Below, one piece after another: positions 53,301 to 62,107 of a DNA stretch of 64,000 nucleotides. Every line of letters starts with the position of its first letter. The first letter of the stretch is position 1. Where the stretch lies: NCBI GenBank assembly GCA_039105265.1, contig JAPFFF010000045.1, positions 713,577-777,576 of the forward strand, written 5' to 3'. Position numbers and translations under genes: made by a program. The notes below the pieces were generated by a model. It was given only the letters and a program-made list of their open reading frames with translations. It searched no databases and had not been told where the DNA came from. The stretch is from Tritrichomonas musculus (taxonomy: Eukaryota > Parabasalia > Tritrichomonadida > Tritrichomonadidae).

Positions 53301-54517
53301 AACATATTGTTGTTAACACTGTTTGTTAAATTCGTTTGGAGCACATTGTTATTTACATTACTTGTTGAGCTCATTTGAAACGCACCGTTATTAACATTGT
53401 TGGTTAAATTCGTTTGTAACGCACTATTATTTGCACTGTTTGTTGAGTTTGTTGGTAACATATTGTTGTTAACACTGTTTGTTAAATTCGTTTGGAGCAC
53501 ATTGTTATTTACATTACTTGTTGAGCTCATTTGAAATGCACCGTTATTAACATTGTTGGTTAAATTCGTTTGTAACGCACTATTATTTGCACTGTTTGTT
53601 GAGTTTGTTGGTAACATATTGTTACTAACACTGTTTGTTAAATTCGTTTGGAGCACATTGTTATTTACATTTCTTGTTGACCTCGCTTGGAACATATTGT
53701 TACTAACACTGTTTGTTAAATTCGTTTGTAACGCACTATTATTTGCACTGTTTGTTGAGTTTGTTGGTAACATATTGTTGTTAACACTGTTTGTTAAATT
53801 CGTTTGGAGCACATTGTTATTTACATTACTTGTTGAGCTCATTTGAAACGCACCGTTATTAACATTGTTGGTTAAATTCGTTTGTAACGCACTATTATTT
53901 GCACTGTTTGTTGAGTTTGTTGGTAACATATTGTTGTTAACACTGTTTGTTAAATTCGTTTGGAGCACATTGTTATTTACATTACTTGTTGAGCTCATTT
54001 GAAACGCACCGTTATTAACATTGTTGGTTAAATTCGTTTGTAACGCACTATTATTTGCACTGTTTGTTGAGTTTGTTGGTAACATATTGTTGTTAACACT
54101 GTTTGTTAAATTCGTTTGGAGCACATTGTTATTTACATTACTTGTTGAGCTCATTTGAAACACACCGTTATTAACATTGTTGGTTAAATTCGTTTGTAAC
54201 GCACTATTATTTGCATTGTTTGTTGAGCCCGTTTGCAACTCATTGCTATTTTCATTGTTTGCAAAATTCGCTTGTGACGTATTGTTGATTGTATAGTGCA
54301 CCAGATTGTTTGGTTTAACATAATGGTTATTGAACCATAAACGAACATTTCTAAGAGTCCAATGATGAGAAAAAATCTTTAAATAAGTATATGATTCTTC
54401 AAGAACATCATGCCTACTTTGCGACCGTTCTGGCCTAGAAAAATAGGCATTTGCTTGTCTATTTAGATATGCTAGTTCTGGTGCAGATGGATAATATCTC
54501 CTAGAGATATTATTCAT
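50372..54517 (-). CDS. MULE transposase with homeodomain-like N-terminus and Asn-rich repeats
   Basis: Complete 1381-codon frame. Residues about 1-75 end in HWTLRNVRLWFNNHY, like the recognition helix of a homeodomain. About 92-660 is a Thr/Asn-rich tandem repeat of 13-residue units (NNxxLQTNLTNSV type). About 674-750 is a FAR1/WRKY-like zinc region (CSRYNDPETRCSYRLN, HNH). The DDE core has SIDPTYPNLTSNW (about 864), GHARELRSGGVIFC and SSDDDQNLEAAW (about 926). The SWIM zinc finger is CTCGKLTSTGLPCSH (about 1152-1166). Two CCHC knuckles follow: CQICKNNHNTSKCP and CTICRSAGHFAKTC. The tail is acidic. It should cut and paste the surrounding element in the nucleus. Uninterrupted, so probably functional. 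Confidence 0.92.
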   Translation of the reverse strand: MNNISRRYYPSAPELAYLNRQANAYFSRPERSQSRHDVLEESYTYLKIFSHHWTLRNVRLWFNNHYVKPNNLVHYTINNTSQANFANNENSNELQTGSTNNANNSALQTNLTNNVNNGVFQMSSTSNVNNNVLQTNLTNSVNNNMLPTNSTNSANNSALQTNLTNNVNNGAFQMSSTSNVNNNVLQTNLTNSVNNNMLPTNSTNSANNSALQTNLTNNVNNGAFQMSSTSNVNNNVLQTNLTNSVNNNMLPTNSTNSANNSALQTNLTNSVSNNMFQARSTRNVNNNVLQTNLTNSVSNNMLPTNSTNSANNSALQTNLTNNVNNGAFQMSSTSNVNNNVLQTNLTNSVNNNMLPTNSTNSANNSALQTNLTNNVNNGAFQMSSTSNVNNNVLQTNLTNSVNNNMLPTNSTNSANNSALQTNLTNSVSNNMFQARSTRNVNNNVLQTNLTNSVSNNMLPTNSTNSANNSALQTNLTNNVNNGAFQMSSTSNVNNNVLQTNLTNSVNNNMLPTNSTNSANNSALQTNLTNNVNNGAFQMSSTSNVNNNVLQTNLTNSVNNNMLPTNSTNSANNSALQTNLTNSVSNNMFQARSTRNVNNGVFQMSSTSNVNNNVLQTNLTNSVNNNMLPTNSTNSANNSALQTNLTNNANNGFNFTNKSSFFRPDNLFSISSSDGKAFVNSIKKEAFAEGFQLTSLRKKDGEYNVLRCSRYNDPETRCSYRLNIQQYNVGKPDHFFKILNTSTISHNHPMNPLSFAHKNVDDDTKQVMNTMSKCNISSTKISDFLYESKSIRITSSQVRYVINQDKQKDNKIETEELIDKIVKEDGLYFVLDDPCGDVNYRRAIFTVTHDELDNLQKFGDFISIDPTYPNLTSNWTTIPLTVVGHARELRSGGVIFCSNVTSDVYTWVIKILANNLPCYNILRTISSDDDQNLEAAWNNIEQDPSCFHLSRIICIWHKIKNLKDEMKNVDMSKEDQDKVIKLFHEMAFTRNEDKCLELLQTIKQNYTKISSFINAFQEKYLRTSTKSFSKFTWSLGYISNNFSESHNSSIKNLLGNRSLTLVEMRDVITKAEMRRRTEKEYIKNRKIRKAIDQKTIELMRKFKIDRSISESIVGSMQKGDSLNLVQQGNSWIVEEQKTSDFYEVTNNDNQWHCTCGKLTSTGLPCSHILKVMREIQIEFAPESCLIAPRWILSEQMFENVMIKKLDEISIIQLRNDQPKSVKKRYTNITAKIHSIADIGSKTDENYEKTIGTLDKLENDLLGIKETKDARYRKCGRPRTSRLKRTNKNGNKVQKCQICKNNHNTSKCPHIKSVRDCINFEINTTASKRHCTICRSAGHFAKTCPALKLWKEVQEQNKNIEYEEEEEVIEYEYEEEEEEEIYE
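52560..54240 (-). repeat. Hierarchical 39/156/468-bp coding repeat in the transposase
   Basis: The 39-bp (13-codon) units come in four types forming 156-bp sets (SALQ-, GAFQ-, NVLQ- and NMLP- types); blocks at 53085-53378 and 53553-53846 recur at a distance of 468 bp, three sets. Near-identity at the DNA level shows recent unequal exchange. Antisense frames through it are artefacts. Confidence 0.9.
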
Positions 54518-55114
54518 AAATAAAATTAAAAAATGTTAAACGGTTTTTAAATAATAAACCTTCTAAAATTATAAACGTAACTTGTATAAAATATAATATA
54601 ATACATCACCAAGCTATGTAAATTATGTTAAATTTATTTTTAAATTAAATAATACATTTATTATTTCTTTTTTTTTAAGAATAAACTAAATTGATGATAT
54701 ACATAAAACAGAGAAACCGTTTAATTATATGAAATTTTTTTTTTAATTTAGTTCATCAAAGTTTGAGATTTACATTTTGAGCATACTTGTATAAGTATTT
54801 CTACATAAATCAATTGTAACTTCAACAACTGATTTTTTGATTGAAACTATACCTTTTTTGGAATATTTTTCTTCAAAATAAATGATTTTTACTCATTTAG
54901 AATTTTTTTAGCACACTTTCCAATAAATTGATCATTACATTGTCTGATTTGAACCAAGATATTACCATTCTTGTTGTTTCATGATATTTAATTGAATTTT
55001 AACACAAATTTACTACATCATGTTGCCATTTTTTCTATCATTTAAGTGTAGTAATGATATTTATTAAGCAGTGGTTGAATTCCAGTTCAGAGACTTTTAT
55101 GCGTGACAATTACG

Positions 55115-55357
55115 TTAATATTTCTTCATCCACAAATGAATCAGTTCAAAAATACTTGGATTCCTGACAAATTTGTTTATTACCTCGAGTAGTATAGTAT
55201 AGGCAGTAGTCTCTACATTTCTCCGCCTTCGCAGCTTCGAACCAATCTCATTTACAACTCGTTTGGCTCCAGCTATTCCAAGGGCTCCCATCCTTGGACC
55301 ACATTCAAAATGATAGTTCACAATAAATGTGGCATATTTGTTAAAAATGGATGTCAT
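55115..55357 (-). CDS. Small hypothetical protein inside the MULE
   Basis: ATG-led 80-codon frame, MTSIFNKYATFIVNYHFECG, PRMGALGIAGAKRVVNEIGS, KLRRRRNVETTAYTILLEVI and a short tail. Composition is balanced (Gly, Ala, Arg, Val), unlike chance frames in this AT-rich DNA. It lies 5' of the transposase on the same strand, 600 bp away. Family not recognised. Possible accessory gene of the element or remnant of a captured gene. Confidence 0.4.
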   Translation of the reverse strand: MTSIFNKYATFIVNYHFECGPRMGALGIAGAKRVVNEIGSKLRRRRNVETTAYTILLEVINKFVRNPSIFELIHLWMKKY

Positions 55358-55579
55358 TTTTTAAACCTTTAATATGATATCTATCTTTATCTTGGTCTAT
55401 TTAATATTCTGGAGAATCATCTGAATTGATTTTATTCATTATACAACTTTTTTTAAATGTTTTTTTCGTTGATATGTTCAAATATGCCCTTAAATAAAAT
55501 CATTAATACTACCAAATATAAAGTTAACATATTCATTTTTATAACGTGAATTCTAGTTACATGGGCTTTCTTATACCAA

Positions 55580-56110
55580 TCTTCATATTATGTATTCCTA
55601 TATTTTCCTCCAACATTAGATTTTTTCTTTTCTAAAGGATATTTGGAGCAAATTCGGTAAATTAAACAGGATTATCTCTAAAACATGATTTATAGTCTGC
55701 TTCTGGATCAACATCAGTTACTTTATCTGTAAAACAATTATACAGTATTTCAATTTGCAAAAAAAATTTGTTGGCTATCTGGTTGTGCATCATGTTTATT
55801 CATTTCTTTTTCATAAAATAACATGTCTTTTACATTTATCATGATCAATCAATCGCAAAAATAATTCTTTTTACGCTTAATCAGACATTAAAAATTTGAT
55901 TCCAATCTTAACTTCAACCCTTCAATACTCAATTCTAGATATCTTTAATTGAGTATTCATTTGTTGTTTATTAACAGGTAACTGTTTAAGAATATCATTT
56001 ACCTATTCAACGTCATTGGTATTTATATATTCATATAAATCATCAATAATATGTTTAATATTGATAATTTCAGTAACTTTATTATTATTAAAATATAGGA
56101 TAAAAAATTA
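55580..56110 (-). pseudogene. Decayed second gene of the MULE
   Basis: The minus strand shows protein-like pieces broken by several stops and frame changes: INIKHIIDDLYEYINTNDVE, VNDILKQLPVNKQQMNTQLK, MINVKDMLFYEKEMNKHDAQ, PDSQQIFFAN and CFTDKVTDVDPEADYKSCFR. Orientation is the same as the transposase. No family recognised. It may be a captured host gene or an accessory gene under no selection. Confidence 0.4.
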
Positions 56111-56733
56111 AAAAGTTTGGTTTGTTTACATATATTCTCAAAGGTCATTCTGGGGAAGTTTATGGAAGGTCTTTGAAGGTCGTTAAAGGTGCTCGGAGTT
56201 GTTTACAGCATAACACAATTAGCATATCTACTCTCTTTTCAAAAGCAAACTTTAAAATTTATACTATACCACATAGAAAAGACCAAACACAATTTAAATG
56301 AATAAATTACTTATTGAATATTATTTTTATGAACATTTGATATTTTAATAGATTAAAAATAAAAATATTGGAATAATTAATATTTAACTAAAATTGTGAG
56401 AGCTTTAACAAATTTTGAAAAAATTAAGAAAAAATTCAAATATTTAATTATTGTAGGATATCTTACAATATTATAAGATATTAAAAAAAATGCTAGTAAA
56501 ATCCTAAAGTTTTAATAAATATGAATAGTTTTTTTTTTTTATTTTTTAATTTATAGCAACATGGTTTCAGAATTATTTCAATGTAGTATTTTAAAATCTC
56601 AATTAATCATTTTTTTCATCTTATTTGTACAAATTTATTTGAACTAACTGTTTTTACAGAAATTTATTCGACTTTTTCTCAGTAATATAATTTAATATTA
56701 AATCAATACATTTTAAAAGGATACGCCAACTGT

Positions 56734-56934
56734 TTAAAAATCTAATTTTTCTTTTATGAGCTTATTTTTTTTAAAAAAATGAGACATAGGTTGATTAAAT
56801 GAAAGTTTGTTTTTCGAAATAATTTTAATTATAAATTTTCTGCTAGATTTGGAATTCAGGGAGTAGCCATTAGTGTCAATATTATTATCTTTAATAAAAG
56901 TAACGTATTTTATACTGTTTTTTTGGCAATACAT
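56734..56934 (-). CDS. Small doubtful frame inside the MULE
   Basis: ATG-led 66 codons, MYCQKNSIKYVTFIKDNNID, TNGYSLNSKSSRKFIIKIIS and a Lys-rich end. Lys/Asn/Ile-rich, close to what AT-rich DNA yields by chance, though SLNSKSSRKF looks protein-like. It could be the 5' part of the decayed gene at 55580-56110. Confidence 0.25.
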   Translation of the reverse strand: MYCQKNSIKYVTFIKDNNIDTNGYSLNSKSSRKFIIKIISKNKLSFNQPMSHFFKKNKLIKEKLDF

Positions 56935-57174
56935 TACATATTATTATTTAATCTGGTTTTAATATGGTCATAGGGGCGCTTGCTGTATATTTTATTATCT
57001 TTTTGAGAAATTAGTTTTGTGGATAATATATCTTTTTGAAGATTTCCATATTAATTATTACCAATTTTGAATATCAAGCTTAAATTAGAGAAAAATACCA
57101 GTAACTTCAAGAATATTATTGTAATTATGTCGCTATATTCAATAATAGTTTCATTTCGGTATAATTATCAATCT

Positions 57175-57355
57175 AAAATTTAATTTCATAAAAAGTTCTT
57201 ATTACATTTATCAAAAAGTTCTTATTACATTTATCAAAAAGTTCTTATTACATTTATCAAAAAGTTCTTATTACATTTATCAAAAAGTTCTTATTACATT
57301 TATCAAAAAGTTATTATTTTTGAATACTGTGATGGTCACTTCACCATAACAGTGT
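57175..57355 (-). repeat. Right terminal inverted repeat with terminal hairpin
   Basis: Five to six 23-bp units of TTATCAAAAAGTTCTTATTACA and a terminal hairpin at 57326-57353 (ACTGTGATGGT, CACTTC loop, ACCATAACAGT; one mismatch). Longer by about two units than the left end. Confidence 0.9.
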
Positions 57356-57888
57356 TATATCTATTCTACCCCAAAAAAAAAAAAAAAAAAAAAAAACAGA
57401 AAAGTAATTTTTAATATTTAATCAGTTATGTCAAAAACAGTGGAAAATGGATACCCGAGTTAAACAATAAGCATAAATGATATAATAGAATCAGAAATAG
57501 AGATACATCTTTTTTATTGTTATATAAAATTGAGTGTAATCCGTTATCGTTGAATTCAAAATCAAAATAAATTTAATAAAATTTCTAGATATTATAAATG
57601 AGTCATACAGCAAAAGATTTTATCTAGAAGGAAGGAAAATGGAAAGAAAAAATGTTAATTATTTAATAATAATGTTAACTTTATTCATTTGAAATTGTTT
57701 CAAAGAATTGAGAATATGATTATTTAATTGAAATAAATTTCGGCCAATCATTATTTAAAATTGATATAAATAATGGTCACTTTTCATTCAATTTTTTTAT
57801 AAAAATATTGAATTTTATTTTGAGATAGAAAATAAATAAAAATAGTATTAGCATATAAAAAGATAAATAAAAAAAGAAATGATACACA
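57356..57888. other. AT-rich intergenic stretch
   Basis: A run of about 22 A at 57373-57394 just outside the transposon; otherwise no gene. Upstream region of the beta-amylase gene. Confidence 0.5.
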
Positions 57889-57894
57889 TCATTT
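57889..57894 (+). promoter_or_regulatory. Initiator-like motif of the beta-amylase gene
   Basis: TCATTT about 26 bases before ATG 57917; fits the trichomonad Inr consensus. Inference only. Confidence 0.4.
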
Positions 57895-57916
57895 TTACTT
57901 ATAGCAACAAACAAAA

Positions 57917-59335
57917 ATGAAAATAAATAACAGCAATAATAAGAACAAATGCAATGTTTTTGTCATGGCACCACTTGACATCATTAATGAAGAAGGAAAA
58001 CCTTCATACATTCAAACATTCACGAGATGGTGTCAACAATTAAAAGAAGGAGGAGTTGATGGAGTTATGATTGATGTTTGGTGGGGCCTTGTTGAGAAGA
58101 CAGCGAAGAGATATGAATGGGAAGGATATAAGCAAATTTTCAAAGTTTTAAAGAGAGCCGATTTGAAGATCATTCCAGTATTCAGTTTCCATCAATGCAG
58201 TGGAAACATTGGCGACACAGTTGATATTCCAATTCCAAAATTTGTATTTGAAAACAAAATCAAGCCATACTTTGTTGACAAATTTGGACAAATCAACAAC
58301 GAATACATTTCTTTTTCATATGACTCAGTTAAACTTGGAGAAAGGACGCCTCTTGAGATGTACAGAGATTTCATGAATAATTTTGAAGAACATTTTTCAA
58401 ATTATCTGAAATCGAAAATAATCACGAAAATCGAGGTTGGTCTTGGTCCATGTGGAGAACTTCGTTATCCATCTTACCTTCTTTCACGATGGGAATATCC
58501 AGCGAGTGGCTCATTTCAATGTTATGATGAAGAATTCTTAACACAATTCGCGAAAGACGCGAAAGAAGCAGGACATCCAGAATGGACATCTCCACCAAGC
58601 GACACAGGCGACAGTTACAATGAATTCCCTGGTGGTCCAACGTTCTGGCGAGCAGGATACAAGAGTGAATATGGAAGATTCTTCTTGAATTGGTATTCAC
58701 AGAAACTGATTGAGCATGGCAGAAACGTTCTGAGCATCGCCAGAGAAATATTCCCTAACACAGACTTGTCCGGAAAAGTTGCAGGAATTCACTGGCAATA
58801 TTTAAATGAAACAAGATGTTCAGAAGCAACTGCTGGATATTACAACACAAACGGACATGATGGATATTCTGAAATTGCAAAAATGTTCAAAGAAAACAAC
58901 GTTGATTTTTGCTTCACTTGTCTCGAAATGTCAGGACAAAACAAAGAATGCGCATCAGATCCAGAAAGCCTTGTCAATGATGTCTTTAAAATTGCTCGCA
59001 AATACAAACTGACTTTCGAAGGCGAGAATGCGATCGAAAGTTATGATTGGCACTCATATAACCAAATATTAAAATGGGTGAAGAAAGGCTTGAAAAACTT
59101 CACATTTTTACGAATGACTAAGAAATTGATGAAAGAACGAAAAATATGGACAGAATTCGTCAAATTCACAAAACAAATACATGACTGTACTGATCACATT
59201 TCAAGCAAAGAAAATAAAGAAAACGAAGAAGAAGCAGAAAAAGAAAAAGAAGTAACAATGCTCAACGAAAAAAGCAAATTATTTGAAAACGAAGAAGAAT
59301 CTCTTTGTTTTGATTGTTTTCAGAATTTTATATAG
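57917..59335 (+). CDS. Beta-amylase (glycoside hydrolase family 14)
   Basis: Complete 472-residue protein. It releases maltose from the non-reducing ends of starch or glycogen chains. Family signatures: VFVMAPLDIINEEGK, VDGVMIDVWWGLVEK, FSFHQCSGNIGD, GLGPCGELRYPSY with the general acid Glu181, GKVAGIHWQYLN, EATAGYYN and FTCLEMSGQN with the general base Glu337. There is no signal peptide, so a cytosolic role in glycogen or ingested-starch breakdown is likely. The last 55 residues are a Glu/Lys-rich tail (KENKENEEEAEKEKE) and a Cys/Phe end not found in plant enzymes; function unknown. Beta-amylases are mainly known from plants and some bacteria, with amoebozoan and trichomonad copies; lateral origin is possible but not shown by this window. 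Confidence 0.95.
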   Translation: MKINNSNNKNKCNVFVMAPLDIINEEGKPSYIQTFTRWCQQLKEGGVDGVMIDVWWGLVEKTAKRYEWEGYKQIFKVLKRADLKIIPVFSFHQCSGNIGDTVDIPIPKFVFENKIKPYFVDKFGQINNEYISFSYDSVKLGERTPLEMYRDFMNNFEEHFSNYLKSKIITKIEVGLGPCGELRYPSYLLSRWEYPASGSFQCYDEEFLTQFAKDAKEAGHPEWTSPPSDTGDSYNEFPGGPTFWRAGYKSEYGRFFLNWYSQKLIEHGRNVLSIAREIFPNTDLSGKVAGIHWQYLNETRCSEATAGYYNTNGHDGYSEIAKMFKENNVDFCFTCLEMSGQNKECASDPESLVNDVFKIARKYKLTFEGENAIESYDWHSYNQILKWVKKGLKNFTFLRMTKKLMKERKIWTEFVKFTKQIHDCTDHISSKENKENEEEAEKEKEVTMLNEKSKLFENEEESLCFDCFQNFI

Positions 59336-59800
59336 ATTTATTATATATGAATATAGATATTAATAAATATTTACCATTAAAATTGTGTTTTATTATTATT
59401 ATTACTGTCAAGAGCACATTTAACTGTTTAATTGTGTATCAAGAATCAAAACTTGAATCATAATAGCAAAAGTATATGATTCTGGGTTATCAACTCATAA
59501 CATTTTTTTCGAATATTTTTTAGCTTTAAATTGCAATGAATAGCATTTTCTTGGTGTACTTGCTTTATTATTGCGGTGATAGAAAAATGAACTTACTTAA
59601 TTTTATAGGAATCATCTTGTTGCATTCAACACCATTTGATATAAGATATTTTTATGTTAATTTTTCAAGGCTGTCGTTTTTTAAAAATGTGTAATTATAA
59701 TGGCATCTTTAAGATCGACATTATTATTAATCTTGAATTCAAATTTAAATTTGAGAAAATCATTTATTACATGAGTTTATAAATTTTTCTATAAGTGTCA
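59336..59800. other. AT-rich intergenic stretch
   Basis: No gene seen between beta-amylase and tRNA-Gln. Confidence 0.5.
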
Positions 59801-59872
59801 TCTCTTGTGGTGTAGTGGTTATCATATGGGACTTTGAATCCCGGGATGGAGGTTCGATTCCTCCCAAGAGAA
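59801..59872 (+). tRNA. tRNA-Gln (anticodon UUG)
   Basis: Acceptor TCTCTTG pairs perfectly with CAAGAGA; D arm TGGTGTAGTGGTTATCA; anticodon stem TGGGA/TCCCG with loop CTTTGAA (anticodon TTG, reading CAA); T arm GGAGGTTCGATTCCTCC; discriminator A. No intron, CCA not encoded. T run at 59876-59882 serves as terminator. Confidence 0.93.
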
Positions 59873-59882
59873 AAATTTTTTT

Positions 59883-60284
59883 ATTTTCTCTATTATTTAC
59901 TGATTTGTGAGAAAAATTATAAAATTAGTTGTTTTTAAAACATACATTCCCAATATAATACTTTATTTATTAATTTTTAACTTAAAAATATATTCATATC
60001 ATGGTTATAAATAAAGTATATCAAGATATCTGTTTGACAAAAAGGACGAATAACATAATTGTAAAATCTCTTTAAAAGTAATGCATTACAGAACTATAAA
60101 AAAACTATTTCAATTAAATGTGGACTATTTATCAGTGTATATGCCCTCTCAAATACCAATAGTTAAAAGCCAAATCAAATCACTTTCAGTTTTTCATAAT
60201 TTAATACCAATACTTAAGGTAAATGAAATGAAAAAACCATATCATTGTATATTATCAACTGGCAAATGTGACAAGTATTATAAA
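59883..60284. other. AT-rich intergenic stretch
   Basis: No credible gene; a 72-codon plus-strand frame at 60081-60299 overlaps the end of the transporter and has no motif. Confidence 0.5.
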
Positions 60285-61484
60285 TTACATAATAGTTGAA
60301 TCTCCAATAGAAATAGATTTGTCATTAGGGATGAAAACCAGCCCAAAAAATATTGCAATAAAGCAAGAAATAATTGCAAAAATAATTGATCCAAATTGAC
60401 TACCAAAATCGTCAAGTTTATCCCAAATCAAATCAATTATTGGTGCTAAAAAGTGATTCCAACACAAATTTATACCACTGCTTTCGATTCTTACATTATC
60501 ATTGAACATAGTGCCGCATAAATACCATGGAATTGGTCCTTCTCCGAGTCCATAAAACAAGAAATAGAAAAAGGCACCCAAAATTCCGACCCAGTTAGCA
60601 GTGTCAGTTTTAATTGAAATGCAATAAATTGTGAGTCCAATGCAAAGGCCCAAAGCTGAAAAAGCCCACAAAATTCTGGTGCTGACGGCCGATGAAACAA
60701 ATGCAGCAATCATTGTAGCCAAAGCTCCAACAAAGTCAAACAGACATGTTTGAAGATGTTCTCCAATATTCACTCCAATTCCAACCAGCATTTCAGACAG
60801 TTGCGTCAATAGGATTGTAATTCCTGAAAGTTGTTGAAGAAGCATGATTGTCATCATTACAAAAATAGGTTTTATATGCTCTTTATGATATATGTGTTCA
60901 TTTGTCATTGATTTTGGTTTGATTGGCAATTCGGGAACTTTCCAAATCAAGCAGCCACAGAAAACTGAAAATAAGAAAAAAATAATCACAACCGTTTTCC
61001 AATTAAAAAAATTAAAAAGCAGATTCATAATAAATAAACCGCAAAACATTGAAAATTGTATCAAACAACCACAAAAACTTTGTTTTGTGCTTTTGGCAAA
61101 ATGCATGATGTATGGAATATCAATCATTTGAAATATTCCTAAGCAAAAGCCTTGTAAAGCCCGAATAATGTATAAGACATAAATGGTATTGTCAGTAACG
61201 CCAAAATAAATTAGCCATGTAATTCCATTCACGAAAAAACTAATTGATATTATTAATTTCACTTTTCGATATTTGTAGAAAATAAATATAAATGAAATAG
61301 TACTGATTATGGCACAATACATTATTATTTTTTTGGCAAAATAATTTTGATAATATGATAATCCTGTAATTCTTCCATTTTTCATATCTGAAATAATTAA
61401 ATCTAGAGAATCAGTAATGAGATTATATTGAAAAGGTAAAGTTAATAAAAATAATATAAAAGCAGAATCTCGATCAAATATCAT
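60285..61484 (-). CDS. MFS sugar transporter (SLC2-like)
   Basis: Complete 399-residue polytopic membrane protein with about 11-12 hydrophobic segments. Signatures of the sugar-porter branch: RALQGFCLGIFQMIDIPYI after helix 3-4, WKVPELPIKPKS where sugar porters have PESPRWL, MLLQQLSGI in helix 7 (about 217; QQxSG is the sugar-selectivity motif) and YGLGEGPIPWYLCGTMF in helix 10 (about 312; GPxPW). It is shorter than typical 450-500-residue hexose transporters, mainly in the first loop and tails. It likely imports hexoses across the plasma membrane or a vacuolar membrane. The usual GRR/K loop motifs are weakly conserved, so it is divergent. Convergent with beta-amylase across tRNA-Gln. Confidence 0.88.
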   Translation of the reverse strand: MIFDRDSAFILFLLTLPFQYNLITDSLDLIISDMKNGRITGLSYYQNYFAKKIIMYCAIISTISFIFIFYKYRKVKLIISISFFVNGITWLIYFGVTDNTIYVLYIIRALQGFCLGIFQMIDIPYIMHFAKSTKQSFCGCLIQFSMFCGLFIMNLLFNFFNWKTVVIIFFLFSVFCGCLIWKVPELPIKPKSMTNEHIYHKEHIKPIFVMMTIMLLQQLSGITILLTQLSEMLVGIGVNIGEHLQTCLFDFVGALATMIAAFVSSAVSTRILWAFSALGLCIGLTIYCISIKTDTANWVGILGAFFYFLFYGLGEGPIPWYLCGTMFNDNVRIESSGINLCWNHFLAPIIDLIWDKLDDFGSQFGSIIFAIISCFIAIFFGLVFIPNDKSISIGDSTIM

Positions 61485-62107
61485 TATTTTTCAAAATTTT
61501 GAATGCAGTGGATGCTATTGAAAAATTGATATAAACCTCCTTGAAAAATGTGAGATTAACTTTTTGAATAAATTTGAAATGTCTTGGACCGATTCAAATT
61601 GTCTTGGACCAACTGAATTTTTTGTATGAGGTTAATGAAATTTCGTATAAATTCTTTGAAATTTTTTATTTGTTTTCTATATTATTTTCAATGATCTAAT
61701 TCAAAATTTTCAGTCGGTCAAAGACATTTTGAATGGTCCAAGACATTTCAACTTACTGTAAAAGATAATCAATTCTGGATTTTTTTAAATTAATTGTTTC
61801 ACAGCAATTTACTGTTTTAGCAATGAAAACTATCTGAAGAAAAATTATCTATGAAAAAAAGAATCTCAGATTGCTGTGGGAAAAAAAAGAAAAGATAGTG
61901 CAATATTTCATTTATAATGATTGTTTTCAATTGTATTGGTCTAGGATTCATCTATGACTTGGTAAGGATAGTGTTCAATTTCATTTTTTAATTATTTTAA
62001 TTGAATGGCTTATAAAGCTCCATTTATTGGTTATATATTCATTGTAAATATTATAAGATAATAATAAAATCATATTCATCAAAAATAGGCATATATTAGT
62101 TATTTAT
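61485..62107. other. AT-rich intergenic stretch
   Basis: Near 61580-61620 ATTGTCTTGGACC is repeated (CTTGGACCGATTCAA, CTTGGACCAACTGAA), and near 61732-61750 GGTCCAAGACATTT is its inverted form. No gene seen. Confidence 0.5.

Larger units (their letters stand above)
48301..57355. mobile_element. Large Mutator-like (MULE) transposon, 9055 bp
   Basis: Inverted ends ACACTGTTATGGTGAAGTGA at the left and the near-identical complement at the right extend inward through 23-bp units of TAATAAGAACTTTTTGATAA for about 130 bp (left) and 180 bp (right). Inside, left to right: a 43-bp satellite (48468-49240), a 23-bp satellite (49296-50290), the transposase on the minus strand (54517-50372) and a decayed region with small frames. 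The transposase has MULE, FAR1-like, SWIM and zinc-knuckle parts, which fixes the superfamily. No 8-11 bp target duplication is visible: the left flank is GATAAATAGC and the right flank TATATCTATT. An A run of more than 20 bp lies outside each end. The open transposase and similar ends suggest a young, perhaps still mobile, copy. Confidence 0.88.

Noticed and set aside
52494-53846. Plus-strand hydrophobic frames (LLFALFVEFVGN type)
   Set aside because: Exact antisense of the Asn/Thr-rich repeat in the transposase; no independent evidence.
48291-57365. Target-site duplication of the large MULE
   Set aside because: GATAAATAGC on the left and TATATCTATT on the right do not match at 8-11 bp; none is claimed.
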